Source: CBDDKS01 sp965230335
Lineage (GTDB): Bacteria; Pseudomonadota; Gammaproteobacteria; Enterobacterales; Kangiellaceae
Assembly: GCA_965230335.1 (NCBI GenBank)
Contig: CBDDKS010000001.1
Location: forward strand, 1-64,000
Reading direction: 5' to 3'
Length of the DNA: 64,000 nt
Shown here: positions 1-8,629 of the stretch, piece by piece
Position numbering within the stretch: the first letter of the stretch is position 1
Layout of the letters: the number at the start of each line of letters is the position of its first letter
Program-made: the position numbers and the translations under genes
The notes under the pieces: generated by a model
Databases searched by the model: none
What the model saw: the letters and a program-made list of their open reading frames with translations, nothing else
Told to the model about the DNA's origin: nothing

Positions 1-1
1 C

Positions 2-451
2 CCTGTAAAGGAACTGGAACTGTCTGCGGGAGATAGTATCGTCATGTTTTTAGACTTCTCGGAAGTGGATTGTAAACAATCTATCACTTATGACTCGCTA
101 GAAGGCAAATATGGTTGTAGGCATACTGATAGTGAAATGACCTTATTTACAGATGCCTCTTTTTTGGTGATTGACAATCAAAACGACTTTGATTCATTAG
201 TAGAGCCTCATTGTGATGTGATTATCAATTTTGATACCGCGGATTTTGTTATCGGAGTACTTACTGATGCAGGTGCAGCCGGATCTTTTGCTACGCTTGA
301 TTTTACTTATAATTGTCGAACTGATAGTAGTGAAATGACTGTGAATTTTTATCCGGGCAATGGATTTGATATCGCTGATTTCTATTATCACGCGATTATT
401 CCAAAAGGTACCCTGAATAAATTTGATGCAGTAGAGATTATAACCCACTAA
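2..451 (+). CDS. Hypothetical secreted protein, 5' end cut off by window edge
   Basis: The reading frame is open from the first bases of the window and runs to a TAA at 449-451, so the gene starts upstream and only its last 149 codons are visible. The ATG at 44 lies inside a sequence that already reads as protein (ELSAGDSIVMFLDF), so it is unlikely to be the real start. The visible part is rich in Asp, Phe and beta-strand-like alternation with paired cysteines, typical of an extracellular beta-sandwich domain. It has no motif I recognise. It lies 10 bp upstream of the S8 protease gene and is probably co-transcribed with it. Coding status is likely; function unknown. Confidence 0.6.
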   Translation, partial: PVKELELSAGDSIVMFLDFSEVDCKQSITYDSLEGKYGCRHTDSEMTLFTDASFLVIDNQNDFDSLVEPHCDVIINFDTADFVIGVLTDAGAAGSFATLDFTYNCRTDSSEMTVNFYPGNGFDIADFYYHAIIPKGTLNKFDAVEIITH

Positions 452-461
452 AAGCAATTTT

Positions 462-2297
462 ATGAAATCATTACTTACTTTATTACTGTGCCTGTTGGGT
501 TATTATGTAATAGGCGAGCCACAAGATGGTTATTATTACCAAGGTCAATTATTAGAGCTGAACAAAACAATATCACAACAATACATTGTGGTTCCCAAAA
601 GTATCGATACCAGCGCTGCCAAAAACTATTACAGCGCTCTAACAGGAGGAGCAATTGACTGTTTTGAAAGTTTTACCTATCCAACTTATAACAATAGTAC
701 AGAATCAACCACATTGCTGAATAATTACTTTTGGGCATTTACAAATGCCGGAGTTCCCCAAAGTATGATTGATAACTATCAAATACAATATGTGAGTAGC
801 ACCTTTGAATTGCCAAATGGTTTGGAGGTTTGTGCTTCCAATGGCTTGTATATTAAATTGGCGCAAGGACAATCCATCGCACTATTAAATGCCTACCTCG
901 AGCAATATAAGTTAACAGTAATCGGGCAAAACCCTTATATGCCACAATGGTATACCCTAATCAGTTTGGGTCAAACTGATTATGAGGTTGTAGAGATTGC
1001 CCGTTATATTTATGAAAGCGGATTGGTTTTGGAAGCGCAACCCGATTTGATGAATGATGCCAGAGACTGCACTAATGATGATTTATTTGGTGATTTATTC
1101 CACCTTTACAACAATGGCGATCAAGGTGGAACTGCCGGCCTTGACAATAACTATTGTCAAGTACGTACAATTACAAGTGGATCTGCAGCAGTGAAAATTG
1201 CCATTTTGGATGAAGGTTTATTAAGTGAAGATACCACTTGGCACCCGACTTTTCACGAGGATGTTACTAATATAAGCTTTCCAGTCTATGATTCAGAAAA
1301 AGGTACGAATGAAATTAATGATTATGGTAATCATGGTATAATGTGTGCAGGCATCATTGGAGCCAATACAAATAATAATCTGGGTGTGGCAGGCATTGCT
1401 CCGGATTGCCCAATGATGTCAATATCTAATTCGCTTAGGGCCACTCCTTTTGCGCAGGTCAAACGTGCCGATGGGATTAATTGGGCCTGGCAAAATGGGG
1501 CAGCAGTAATATCATGTTCCTGGCATAGTGCTGAAATACAATTAATAGCAGATGCCATTGATCAGGCACACACTTGGGGGCGAAACGGATTGGGTACGGT
1601 TGTGGTATTCAGTTCCGCAAACTTCAATGATCAGGTTTATTTTCCAGCCTCCTATAATCCACCATTGGTCATTGCGGTAGGCGCAGTGGATCGATGTGGC
1701 ATTCGTAGTGGACGAGCGGATATAATACCAAACTCCTGTGATCCTTGGTCAGCGATCGGCAAACCTGGTAGTAATTATGGGCCAGAATTAGATCTAGTTG
1801 CACAAGGAAGTTATATAATGACAAGCAAATTTGACAATATCAGTTTTAGCAACCCAAAATATTATAAAAAAGTGAGCGGTACTTCTTTTGCCGCACCACA
1901 GGTTGCAGCCGGTGCAGCTTTGATAATCACTGTAAATCCTGATTTGAACGTGCTTGAAATAGCAGATATAATTGAAAGCACTACGCAAAAAGCAGGAGAT
2001 TATAACTATGAAAATGTAGCAGGTAGGCCAAATGGTACCTGGAACCTGGAAGTAGGTTATGGTATGCTGGATTTATATGCGGCTGTATTAAAAGCACAAA
2101 ACTGTAGTACAAGCACCATTGCCAATCAACAAATCACCACTAATGTGAGCTATGAAGATTGTTTCATAGAAGTCAATAACACTCATGTACATACTGGTGG
2201 CAGATTGGAATTGGATGCCACCTACCGGGTCGGTATCAACGAAAACTTCTCAGTGGAATTAGGATCTTCTTTAGATATTAGCACAGGTGGCCAATAA
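462..2297 (+). CDS. Secreted S8 (subtilisin-like) serine protease
   Basis: A 611-residue exported serine endopeptidase. It starts with a signal peptide (MKSLLTLLLCLLGYYVIG). A pro-region of about 200 residues precedes the catalytic domain. The triad is visible: Asp250 in VKIAILDEGLL, His291 in NDYGNHGIMCAG and Ser475 in VSGTSFAAPQVAAG, all matching S8 family blocks, so it should be active. The glycine after the Asp is preceded by Glu (DEG) instead of the usual DTG/DSG. The C-terminus, after about residue 545, is a cysteine-containing beta region ending in GSSLDISTGG, a short pattern of the kind seen at the ends of secreted Bacteroidota proteins; I see no full T9SS sorting domain. It follows the upstream gene by 10 bp and is closed by a strong terminator. 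Confidence 0.93.
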   Translation: MKSLLTLLLCLLGYYVIGEPQDGYYYQGQLLELNKTISQQYIVVPKSIDTSAAKNYYSALTGGAIDCFESFTYPTYNNSTESTTLLNNYFWAFTNAGVPQSMIDNYQIQYVSSTFELPNGLEVCASNGLYIKLAQGQSIALLNAYLEQYKLTVIGQNPYMPQWYTLISLGQTDYEVVEIARYIYESGLVLEAQPDLMNDARDCTNDDLFGDLFHLYNNGDQGGTAGLDNNYCQVRTITSGSAAVKIAILDEGLLSEDTTWHPTFHEDVTNISFPVYDSEKGTNEINDYGNHGIMCAGIIGANTNNNLGVAGIAPDCPMMSISNSLRATPFAQVKRADGINWAWQNGAAVISCSWHSAEIQLIADAIDQAHTWGRNGLGTVVVFSSANFNDQVYFPASYNPPLVIAVGAVDRCGIRSGRADIIPNSCDPWSAIGKPGSNYGPELDLVAQGSYIMTSKFDNISFSNPKYYKKVSGTSFAAPQVAAGAALIITVNPDLNVLEIADIIESTTQKAGDYNYENVAGRPNGTWNLEVGYGMLDLYAAVLKAQNCSTSTIANQQITTNVSYEDCFIEVNNTHVHTGGRLELDATYRVGINENFSVELGSSLDISTGGQ

Positions 2298-2319
2298 AAG
2301 TGCATACGGGAACGTGAGT

Positions 2320-2353
2320 AAAGACCGGAAGGCAAAACCTTTCGGTCTTTTTT
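2320..2353 (+). terminator. Rho-independent terminator after the S8 protease gene
   Basis: The arms AAAGACCG (2320-2327) and CGGTCTTT (2343-2350) pair. The stem continues with AAGG/CCTT around a short A-rich loop and is followed directly by a T-run. It lies 23 bp past the protease stop codon. Confidence 0.88.
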
Positions 2354-2655
2354 AATATCTGTACAAAAAACCTTATTTGATTCCTAAAAGTGAACATCGT
2401 TGTATTATAGAACCTAAAACCTATTTTGGTACTATAGTCGAATTCTGGAGTAACAAGTAGAATTTTCATAAACTCCCAAAGTCAAAAATGAAAAAGGCAA
2501 GATACTCCAAGACATTATCTCTTATCAACTTGCTAGTTTTGTTGTAAAAGCATAAAACAACAATTCCATAAACATGAAGTCATTAAACAAGGCGCGCATC
2601 CCTCTCAATCTAATATCCATTTCCGGTTTAAACTCGATTTTTCCGTATTAAATGT
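2354..2655. other. Intergenic region between convergent genes
   Basis: This 302-bp AT-rich stretch lies between the terminator of the protease gene and the 3' end of the chemoreceptor gene. I see no gene, repeat or second terminator in it. Confidence 0.5.
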
Positions 2656-4230
2656 TTAAATTTTAAAAAATTTTAAAGACGCATTAAGTTCTTGTGCCTT
2701 TACACGTTGTTCGTCGGCAGCATCGTGCATTTTTTCTGCTAATTCTGAATTTTGTTGAATTACAAAACTCAATTTATTAATGGAATCATTGATAAATGAA
2801 GCACTGTTATCTTGCTCATTACTTGAATTGGCAATATCTTCACTAATTTCTGCCGTTTGTTGAAGACTTTGCTCAATAGTTTTCATTATTTCCTGTGACT
2901 TGTTCGCAGTATCCATACTACTACTGCTTAATCTATCCAGACGCACAGCTCCCTCCTGACTGCGCGCAGCCAATTTTTTGACCTCTCTCGCCACAACACC
3001 AAAACCTTTTCCCTGCTCGCCGGCGCGAGCGGCTTCTACATGTGCATTGAGCGACAACATGTTCGTATTTCTGGAAATATCATCGATAATGCTCACCTCA
3101 TCTATAACATCTTTTAAAGCCGTTAGCGAACCATCGAGGTATTTCTTGCCCTCTAAAAGAACCTGATAAGACTTCTGGGCCAATTGATGTCCTGACTGCG
3201 CCTTGTCTTTATTTTCTGAAATAATAGCTTTCATTTGCTCCATAGCAGCAGCGATTTCTTCACTTTCTGTAGCTTGTGTAGATGCTCCTTCATTGGTTAT
3301 TTTGGCCATCTGCGTAAAATGATCACCCGATTCGTTAAGCGCCGCTGAAAGTTTTGTAATCTTTTGGAAAATGCCCATTAAATTTTCAATGAAAATGTTC
3401 AGGTTGCAGTAAACCTCCCCGATCTCATCACGCAAGACTGAATGAACTCTAGTTCTCAAGTCTCCCTGAGCCAATTCTTTTAAAAAGATGGATATCCGCT
3501 TAATTTCATCATTAATATATTTGCTCAGCATTATTATAGGCAATCCTGCTTGCAAAACGACTATCATTGAGATTATAAACACTTTTAACATACTATGATC
3601 AATGACCACCATCCCCCTACTAGTACCCTTCAGAATTAATTCGGTGTACATCATCATGTACATCATGGTGCCAAATGTGCCCACCGCGGCCAGAAAACTT
3701 AAGACAATGGTAATGTTAAATTTGCGTTGAACTCCAAAGTTGGTCTTTCGATCCAATTCTATATATTTACCGAAGTGTTCCACTTTCTTGATCATAAGAA
3801 TGGTAGCCGGTTGACTAGCCAACAAATACCAAAATGGAAAAGACCAACCTAAGGTGAAGGTTTTATGCCCACTCCAGCCAATCATATTACCGACGGGAAT
3901 AATACAAACACCCGAAATTGTACTCAATAAAACGAATGTAACTGGTGCGGCAAACAACAGCGTTTGAGCTTTGCCAACTCTGCCCTGAGTGTAGTTTTTT
4001 ACTATGGTACGGAAAATACGTTTGAAAATGAGTACTGTCAGGGTTATATAAGTTCCCAGTACGGCATAAGGTCCGGGGTGCGCAAACAATTCGCCCCACT
4101 CATTTAAACTAACAAAACCTATGTAAACGGTGAGTATTATAGAGAGTAGAAAAGAAACTTTGATCGATGTCACCGCCAATAAAATCATTTTTCGAACCTG
4201 GCGCTGGTCAAATTTAATAATAGCTTTCAT
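2656..4230 (-). CDS. Membrane-bound methyl-accepting chemotaxis-like protein
   Basis: A 524-residue signal transducer. The N-terminal ~240 residues hold several hydrophobic helices with short loops (six or so spans by eye) instead of the classic two spans around a periplasmic sensor. A HAMP-like segment (residues ~245-295, with KELAQGDLRTRV) follows. The rest is the cytoplasmic coiled-coil signalling domain, whose hairpin tip is well conserved around residue 406 (EAARAGEQGKGFGVVAREV). Such proteins control a CheA kinase; no che genes are in this window. The start codon overlaps the stop of the upstream AhpD-like gene by 4 nt (ATGA), so the two are translationally coupled. The multi-span input domain suggests sensing within the membrane or of its energetic state, but that is inference. 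Confidence 0.88.
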   Translation of the reverse strand: MKAIIKFDQRQVRKMILLAVTSIKVSFLLSIILTVYIGFVSLNEWGELFAHPGPYAVLGTYITLTVLIFKRIFRTIVKNYTQGRVGKAQTLLFAAPVTFVLLSTISGVCIIPVGNMIGWSGHKTFTLGWSFPFWYLLASQPATILMIKKVEHFGKYIELDRKTNFGVQRKFNITIVLSFLAAVGTFGTMMYMMMYTELILKGTSRGMVVIDHSMLKVFIISMIVVLQAGLPIIMLSKYINDEIKRISIFLKELAQGDLRTRVHSVLRDEIGEVYCNLNIFIENLMGIFQKITKLSAALNESGDHFTQMAKITNEGASTQATESEEIAAAMEQMKAIISENKDKAQSGHQLAQKSYQVLLEGKKYLDGSLTALKDVIDEVSIIDDISRNTNMLSLNAHVEAARAGEQGKGFGVVAREVKKLAARSQEGAVRLDRLSSSSMDTANKSQEIMKTIEQSLQQTAEISEDIANSSNEQDNSASFINDSINKLSFVIQQNSELAEKMHDAADEQRVKAQELNASLKFFKI

Positions 4231-5405
4231 TGTTTGATTAGTTTAATGTGATGTTGAAAATTATGTAAACGTCTTAAGGACTCTTGAATTGAATTCCAAG
4301 TGATAATTTCTATGATCTCTGCTTTACTCAAAGTGCTGTTGATTATATTGAAACAAGCTGAAGTCAATTGGGGTACCTTTAGGGTTATAGTCCAGGTTAA
4401 CAGCAACATGGCTTGAGCTCTGAAGGGTAAATTTGATGAACCAATGGTCCTAATAAAGGTGGCATCATTATCAATATGAGCTAATCGAGTAATCAAGGTT
4501 TCGATCTCAACGCTAGGCACTTCTTGTTGAGTCTGGAGATGATCTATGCAAGCCTGATATAATTGAGGATCGCCATGTATTTTGGCAAATAAAAGTCCAC
4601 TAAAAAGCTTATACTTTATACCTGTTACCGAATTTTCCGGATTCGTGTTCAGTGTTATAATTTTGCGTAAAGCGCGACGTTGCCTTGGTTTTAAATGAGC
4701 TAATTCTTCATAGTCACAACCTGTCTCTTCTTTTAAAAAGGTTTTTGCCTGAATGCCTTTAACAGGCACATCTTTAATCCATAACCGCTCTTTTGCAATA
4801 GCTCTTGGTGCATGTCGTAAGATTTGAAAAGCGGTAGTTAAATTATCTACTCTTTGCAGCACCTTTATGTCTGAAGTTTCCTGCTCTAATTGAGGGCTTA
4901 AACTTCTCATGAATTGATTTAAGAACCCCATCATTATGGAAGCACTGACCACAGCTTCCAGTTCAGATGGTTTTAGAATTTGGTGAATCTCATATTTATT
5001 CTTAAGTCGACATCCGGTTACAGTGCTTAGCGCCAGCTCTTTTGTGATCCACTGTTCAACGTTGTATTTATCCTGGAAATGATGATCTTCTGCCCCACGT
5101 CTATGGGCAAAAGTACAAGAATGCGCTGTACAATAAGTACAATTAGCTACTTTACTAGATTGGTACATGGCAAGCCCGATAAGCACTTTTCGCTTTTTAT
5201 ATAACAAAGATTTGGGCAAATCAAGAAAATTCGGCACCAATAAAAAGTAGGATAATAAACTGGGTTCCCAAGTTCCCAGTACCCCTAAGGTCTGAGGAAC
5301 AAAGCCTAATAATACTTTAATTAAGGCTACATTCGGTTTGTACTTCTTCTCTACAGCTAGTTGTTCATCTTCCTGACTGTCAAAAAGTTCTGATAGATTA
5401 TTCAT
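4227..5405 (-). CDS. AhpD/carboxymuconolactone decarboxylase-like protein
   Basis: A 392-residue, mostly helical protein. Residues 85-104 carry the AhpD-like active-site signature CTYCTAHSCTFAHRRG (Cys89, Cys92, His95). In AhpD relatives this CxxCxxH motif performs thiol-disulfide chemistry against peroxides. The protein is about twice the length of a single AhpD domain. The C-terminal half is helical and lacks a second CxxC, so it may be a degenerate second domain. There is no signal peptide, so it is cytoplasmic. It is the first gene of a two-gene operon and overlaps the chemoreceptor start by 4 nt, suggesting a redox- or peroxide-linked input to that receptor (inference). The catalytic motif is clear; the physiological substrate is unknown. 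Confidence 0.75.
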   Translation of the reverse strand: MNNLSELFDSQEDEQLAVEKKYKPNVALIKVLLGFVPQTLGVLGTWEPSLLSYFLLVPNFLDLPKSLLYKKRKVLIGLAMYQSSKVANCTYCTAHSCTFAHRRGAEDHHFQDKYNVEQWITKELALSTVTGCRLKNKYEIHQILKPSELEAVVSASIMMGFLNQFMRSLSPQLEQETSDIKVLQRVDNLTTAFQILRHAPRAIAKERLWIKDVPVKGIQAKTFLKEETGCDYEELAHLKPRQRRALRKIITLNTNPENSVTGIKYKLFSGLLFAKIHGDPQLYQACIDHLQTQQEVPSVEIETLITRLAHIDNDATFIRTIGSSNLPFRAQAMLLLTWTITLKVPQLTSACFNIINSTLSKAEIIEIITWNSIQESLRRLHNFQHHIKLIKQ

Positions 5406-5455
5406 AATTAATAGTTTAAACTTGGTTGATTCCTATTAGGCTTCTTAAATTGCAA

Positions 5456-5485
5456 GTCATTCAGGGCCTAAAGGCCCCGAATGAC
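5456..5485. repeat. GC-rich perfect-arm hairpin in the 5405/5621 divergent region
   Basis: GTCATTC...GAATGAC and GGGCCT...AGGCCC pair to form a nearly continuous 30-nt hairpin with a two-base loop. It lies 50 bp upstream of the AhpD-like start codon. There is no T-run on either side, so it is more likely a leader structure or protein-binding palindrome than a terminator. Confidence 0.55.
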
Positions 5486-5497
5486 AATAATTAGCGC

Positions 5498-5662
5498 GTT
5501 ACGTGCCATCACTTCCTTGTTGTCAGCACGGTTTCAGGTGACACGTAACATATGTTTCATCTAATTAATTACAATATAAAGACATATTTGACACGTAACA
5601 AATATGTCTTTATCAAAATCATGGATAACGAGAAAAGAATGGCTACTTGTCGTTTGTTACGT
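5498..5662. promoter_or_regulatory. Cluster of CACGTAAC repeats and 15-bp palindrome, probable operator
   Basis: The 10-mer ACACGTAACA occurs at 5541-5550 and, exactly 50 bp on, at 5591-5600. Inverted copies of the core lie at 5498-5505 (GTTACGTG) and 5656-5662 (GTTACGT). The second direct copy sits in the centre of a perfect palindrome, 5576-5590 and 5599-5613, with 15-bp arms and an 8-nt spacer. These sites flank and overlap the start of the double-HTH regulator gene and lie upstream of the divergent AhpD-like/chemoreceptor operon. That is the layout of an autoregulated operator, though binding is inferred. Confidence 0.55.
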
Positions 5663-6085
5663 ATTCTCCGAGAAAATCAACATATTTCCCAAGAGAAAAT
5701 GGCCAACACTATTGGTGTAAGCCGCCAACAAATTATTCGTCTGGAAAAAGGCTCCTTCAATTTCAATCTTGATCTACCCATCGCATATTTCAATATACTT
5801 TCCATAAACATTCTCGAGTCCTTTGATCAGGTCCTCAAAGATGAAATCACGATCGACAAATCATTTCCAGTTAGCATTGAGAAAATCGCCGCAGCGCTTA
5901 AGTTATTGCGTGAACAAACACAACTTGACACGCAGGAACTGGCCGACAAATGCGGATTATCCTCAAAGAGCATTTTGCGTATGGAATCTGCCAACAATTT
6001 CCGGATTGACTCACTCAACGCTTATTTAAACGTATTTGATTTAGACATTACTAACCTTATTTCTTATGCCATACAGCGCAAATAA
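5621..6085 (+). CDS. Transcriptional regulator with two tandem XRE-type HTH domains
   Basis: A 154-residue DNA-binding protein. Two Cro/C1-type helix-turn-helix units lie in tandem: residues ~10-65 (ISQEKMANTIGVSRQQIIRLE) and ~90-145 (LDTQELADKCGLSSKSILRME). I start it at ATG 5621, not at the first ATG at 5552, because the extra 23 codons would run through the perfect palindrome at 5576-5613, which reads as a regulatory element; the ATG at 5639 is also possible. It is divergent from the AhpD-like/chemoreceptor pair, which it may control together with itself. Two HTH units in one chain would let a monomer contact an inverted repeat or bridge the 50-bp spaced copies (inference). Confidence 0.8.
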   Translation: MDNEKRMATCRLLRILRENQHISQEKMANTIGVSRQQIIRLEKGSFNFNLDLPIAYFNILSINILESFDQVLKDEITIDKSFPVSIEKIAAALKLLREQTQLDTQELADKCGLSSKSILRMESANNFRIDSLNAYLNVFDLDITNLISYAIQRK

Positions 6086-6731
6086 GCAATTCAATAAAGT
6101 TTCAGAAAGTTGTTTGTTATTCATACCTGCTGATTCTGTAAAAACGATTAATGTATTCAATCTTTTCAAATTATACAGCTACTAAAACTAGTTACGACAG
6201 CTGGATCAAACACTAACTCTTTCAACTGGCACAGGACTTTTTCATTGAACAGTAAGCACAATCATTAAATGATAAATCCATTGTTTTTAATGAATGCTAC
6301 GTGTTTAACAAATCGTCATACAGTTGAAGAATAAGTGCTGATGAAATCCCAATTTCCCAGGCAATTCTAAAAAGTTTCTAGTAGTATTCAGCTCCTTTCG
6401 TTCAAGGGCCTTTACTTATACGAATATATATAAAAAAAATTAAATGCTCAAAGTATATACTTATTTGAGTTTACAAAATAAGCATTTAATAACAAGTCGA
6501 GCTGTATGTAAGCTTCACCGAAAATCGGATTAACAATCCACAAATCCAAATTTACCATTAGACTGGAACATAGATTTGGAAGCGCAAAGACATACATAAT
6601 TAGTAATGCGTATGATAGAGGCCATCGAGGTCAGAGTAGCCAGTATCACCAGACTAATCAAATCATTATAGATTTGTAATTGGTACCAATTCTTGATCCT
6701 TTAAACACCAAGATCACTAAATTAGTCCTAC
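6086..6731. other. 646-bp intergenic region without a convincing gene
   Basis: The stretch is AT-rich with stops in all frames. The only structure I find is a nested inverted repeat: ATTAAATGCT (6439-6448) with AGCATTTAAT (6481-6490), enclosing CTCAAA (6447-6452) with TTTGAG (6464-6469). It could form a cruciform or an RNA hairpin; no poly-T follows. Confidence 0.45.
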
Positions 6732-6965
6732 TTACTTTTTAACCACTTGGTAATACTTAGCTTTAAAATAGTTATCAATGAAAGGTTTTGGATAATTTCC
6801 AATAAAAACGAAAGTTTGTTTATCAACCTCAAAAACCTTATCATCTATAAGTAGTTTGTGCAAAACCGAAACATCTACTTTCCAGGAATCATATACCTTG
6901 GTAAAATCCTTATTAAGAAGGAAGCCATGAATGTCATATTCGGTCTTTTTATACACTACTTTCAT
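6732..6965 (-). CDS. Small hypothetical protein, 77 aa
   Basis: An isolated short reading frame with an ATG start and a plausible soluble alpha/beta composition (Lys, Tyr and Val rich, ending in KYYQVVKK). There is no signal peptide or membrane helix. I recognise no family. It is flanked by non-coding DNA on both sides. It could be a small immunity-type or regulatory protein, or a remnant; the composition favours real coding. Confidence 0.45.
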   Translation of the reverse strand: MKVVYKKTEYDIHGFLLNKDFTKVYDSWKVDVSVLHKLLIDDKVFEVDKQTFVFIGNYPKPFIDNYFKAKYYQVVKK

Positions 6966-7109
6966 CGAAACCAGAAATCATGCTAAAAATAATTGTACCG
7001 TGAATAGGAACTGGTATTCTTTAATTCACAGCTCTATTTATTATTATTCCAACATATAAGTCCCTTATTACATTCAAATTTCAACGATAAATTTTATCTT
7101 ATTTAATCC

Positions 7110-7142
7110 TTGGTTAAAAATAGAACAAAAATGATATCTTTG
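7110..7142 (+). promoter_or_regulatory. Bacteroidota-type promoter for the ATPase gene
   Basis: TTG at 7110-7112 and TATCTTTG at 7135-7142 match the Bacteroidota -33 (TTG) and -7 (TAnnTTTG) boxes with a 22-nt gap. The -7 box ends 65 bp before the ATG at 7208. Confidence 0.65.
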
Positions 7143-7207
7143 AACCAGCTAATTCACTAAACTTTTTATGCATTTTTATTGAATTTATTCAAACCAATTA
7201 CTAACAC

Positions 7208-8470
7208 ATGGATATTAGAAAAATACATTCTGCTTTTTTTCCTTCCTCAGAAATTATGGATCCGGAATTTTTTGTAGGTAGAAAAAGCGAAATTCAACAC
7301 GCGATGTTAGGCCTACAGGAACAAGGCGCTTTCCTGTCTTTTTATGGTTTAAGAGGTGTAGGAAAATCATCATTAACACAACAATTTAGACAGATAGCAG
7401 AAGGCAACGAACGTCTACCCAAAATCCTTAATTTGGAAAAATTTCTACCAAAGCGTGGCTTCAATTATTTAACACATTATGTAAGCTGCGATACTTCTGT
7501 AAAAAATGTGGACGACCTGGTGAAAAGAATCATGTTTGGAGATAATAACACCCCTTCCCTGTTCTCTCATACACATCAAGGTGACCGATCGCTTAAACAG
7601 ACCAAAGAAGTTTTGAAACTAGGCGGAGGCGTTAACATTCTAGGTGTAAAACTGGAAGGAGCAGGAACAGAAGAAAACGTTTTTGCTCCCAGGCTTTCTG
7701 ATGATCTTATCCAGCAATTCAAGTCCTTGTTAGGATCAATAGAAGCACAAAATCGCAGAAAAGAAGGACTACTCATTATCATCGACGAGTTTGATGTTTT
7801 AAAATTCAAGGAAGGTTTTGGTTCTCTGGTAAAAACCTGCTCCAATAACTTCATCAAGTTTGCTATAACAGGCATCGCCAACTCTATTACAGAGTTAATC
7901 GTGGATCACTCTTCTGTTGGCAGACAGTTACATGCTATTGAAATAGAAAAAATGCCCAAAGAGGAAATGTACGGTATATTAAGCCGTGCCGAACATCAGA
8001 TTTCCTATGAAATTGTATTCACAGAACTAGCCAAACACGCTATTATTGAACAATCGGAAGGCTTCCCTTATTTTGTACACTTAATAGGAAAACAAGCCTT
8101 TATTGACGCATATGGTAATGAACAAAGCAAAATAGATGATAAAGACATTAAATTAATCAATGACAAAATCTGTCGTGGCCGCCTTACGACCATTTACGAA
8201 AACATTTACCACGATGCTGTCGCTAACTCCAGAGACAAAGAACTTTTACTTAAGTTACTGGCTGATGAAGAATCTGATGAGATCTATTTACCACCAGTTA
8301 TTGAATGCGCGGAGAACCTTGGAGTGAATAACCCTACGGAACTCCTCGTTGAACTAAATATTGATTTTACAAAAAAAGGTATGCTGACTGCGGTAAGGAC
8401 TGATTATTATCGTTTCTTGGACCCAGTTGCCAAAGTATATACAAGAATTAGAAATTGGGAATTTATTTAA
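7208..8470 (+). CDS. P-loop ATPase of the archaeal-type/STAND-like AAA class
   Basis: A 420-residue cytoplasmic P-loop NTPase. The Walker A motif is GLRGVGKSS (Lys53). The Walker B motif is LLIIIDEFDVL (Asp193-Glu194). A sensor-1-like segment (KFAITGIANS) follows. The N-terminal DPEFFVGRKSEI is the box VII-like entry found in STAND and archaeal ATPases. The C-terminal ~150 residues look like a winged-helix domain (ELLLKLLADEES, then LLVELNIDF). Proteins of this type act as regulated switches in signalling or defence, or as single-gene ATPases in mobile DNA. It is monocistronic, with its own promoter, and no partner gene is adjacent. The exact role is unknown. Confidence 0.75.
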   Translation: MDIRKIHSAFFPSSEIMDPEFFVGRKSEIQHAMLGLQEQGAFLSFYGLRGVGKSSLTQQFRQIAEGNERLPKILNLEKFLPKRGFNYLTHYVSCDTSVKNVDDLVKRIMFGDNNTPSLFSHTHQGDRSLKQTKEVLKLGGGVNILGVKLEGAGTEENVFAPRLSDDLIQQFKSLLGSIEAQNRRKEGLLIIIDEFDVLKFKEGFGSLVKTCSNNFIKFAITGIANSITELIVDHSSVGRQLHAIEIEKMPKEEMYGILSRAEHQISYEIVFTELAKHAIIEQSEGFPYFVHLIGKQAFIDAYGNEQSKIDDKDIKLINDKICRGRLTTIYENIYHDAVANSRDKELLLKLLADEESDEIYLPPVIECAENLGVNNPTELLVELNIDFTKKGMLTAVRTDYYRFLDPVAKVYTRIRNWEFI

Positions 8471-8486
8471 GATCAACTTAATTCTT

Positions 8487-8615
8487 TTACGTTGTTACCA
8501 CCTGATTAAAGGTCATATTTTGCTTAATTAAATTCGTGTCCACTGATGTTAAATCATCGATAGGCTTGTTTGGCCATTTTTCAATCTCCCATCCCTTAAA
8601 GGTTAATTTGTAGAC
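8487..8615 (-). pseudogene. Headless 42-codon fragment behind an immunity gene
   Basis: On the minus strand, directly after the stop of the 8630-9043 gene and in another frame, a 42-codon run opens at a stop codon and has no start codon. It reads KLTFKGWEIEKWPNKPIDDL and onward to a TAA at 8487-8489. Its protein-like composition (Trp, Asp, Pro, Lys) suggests the 3' end of a displaced toxin-tip or immunity gene. The statistical support is weak because it is short. Confidence 0.4.
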
Positions 8616-8629
8616 TTAATTTTTCTCCA

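Noticed and set aside
5552..5620. The longer N-terminus of the double-HTH regulator starting at 5552
   Set aside because: These codons run through a perfect 15-bp palindrome and repeated operator-like sites and precede the conserved domain without adding a recognisable feature.
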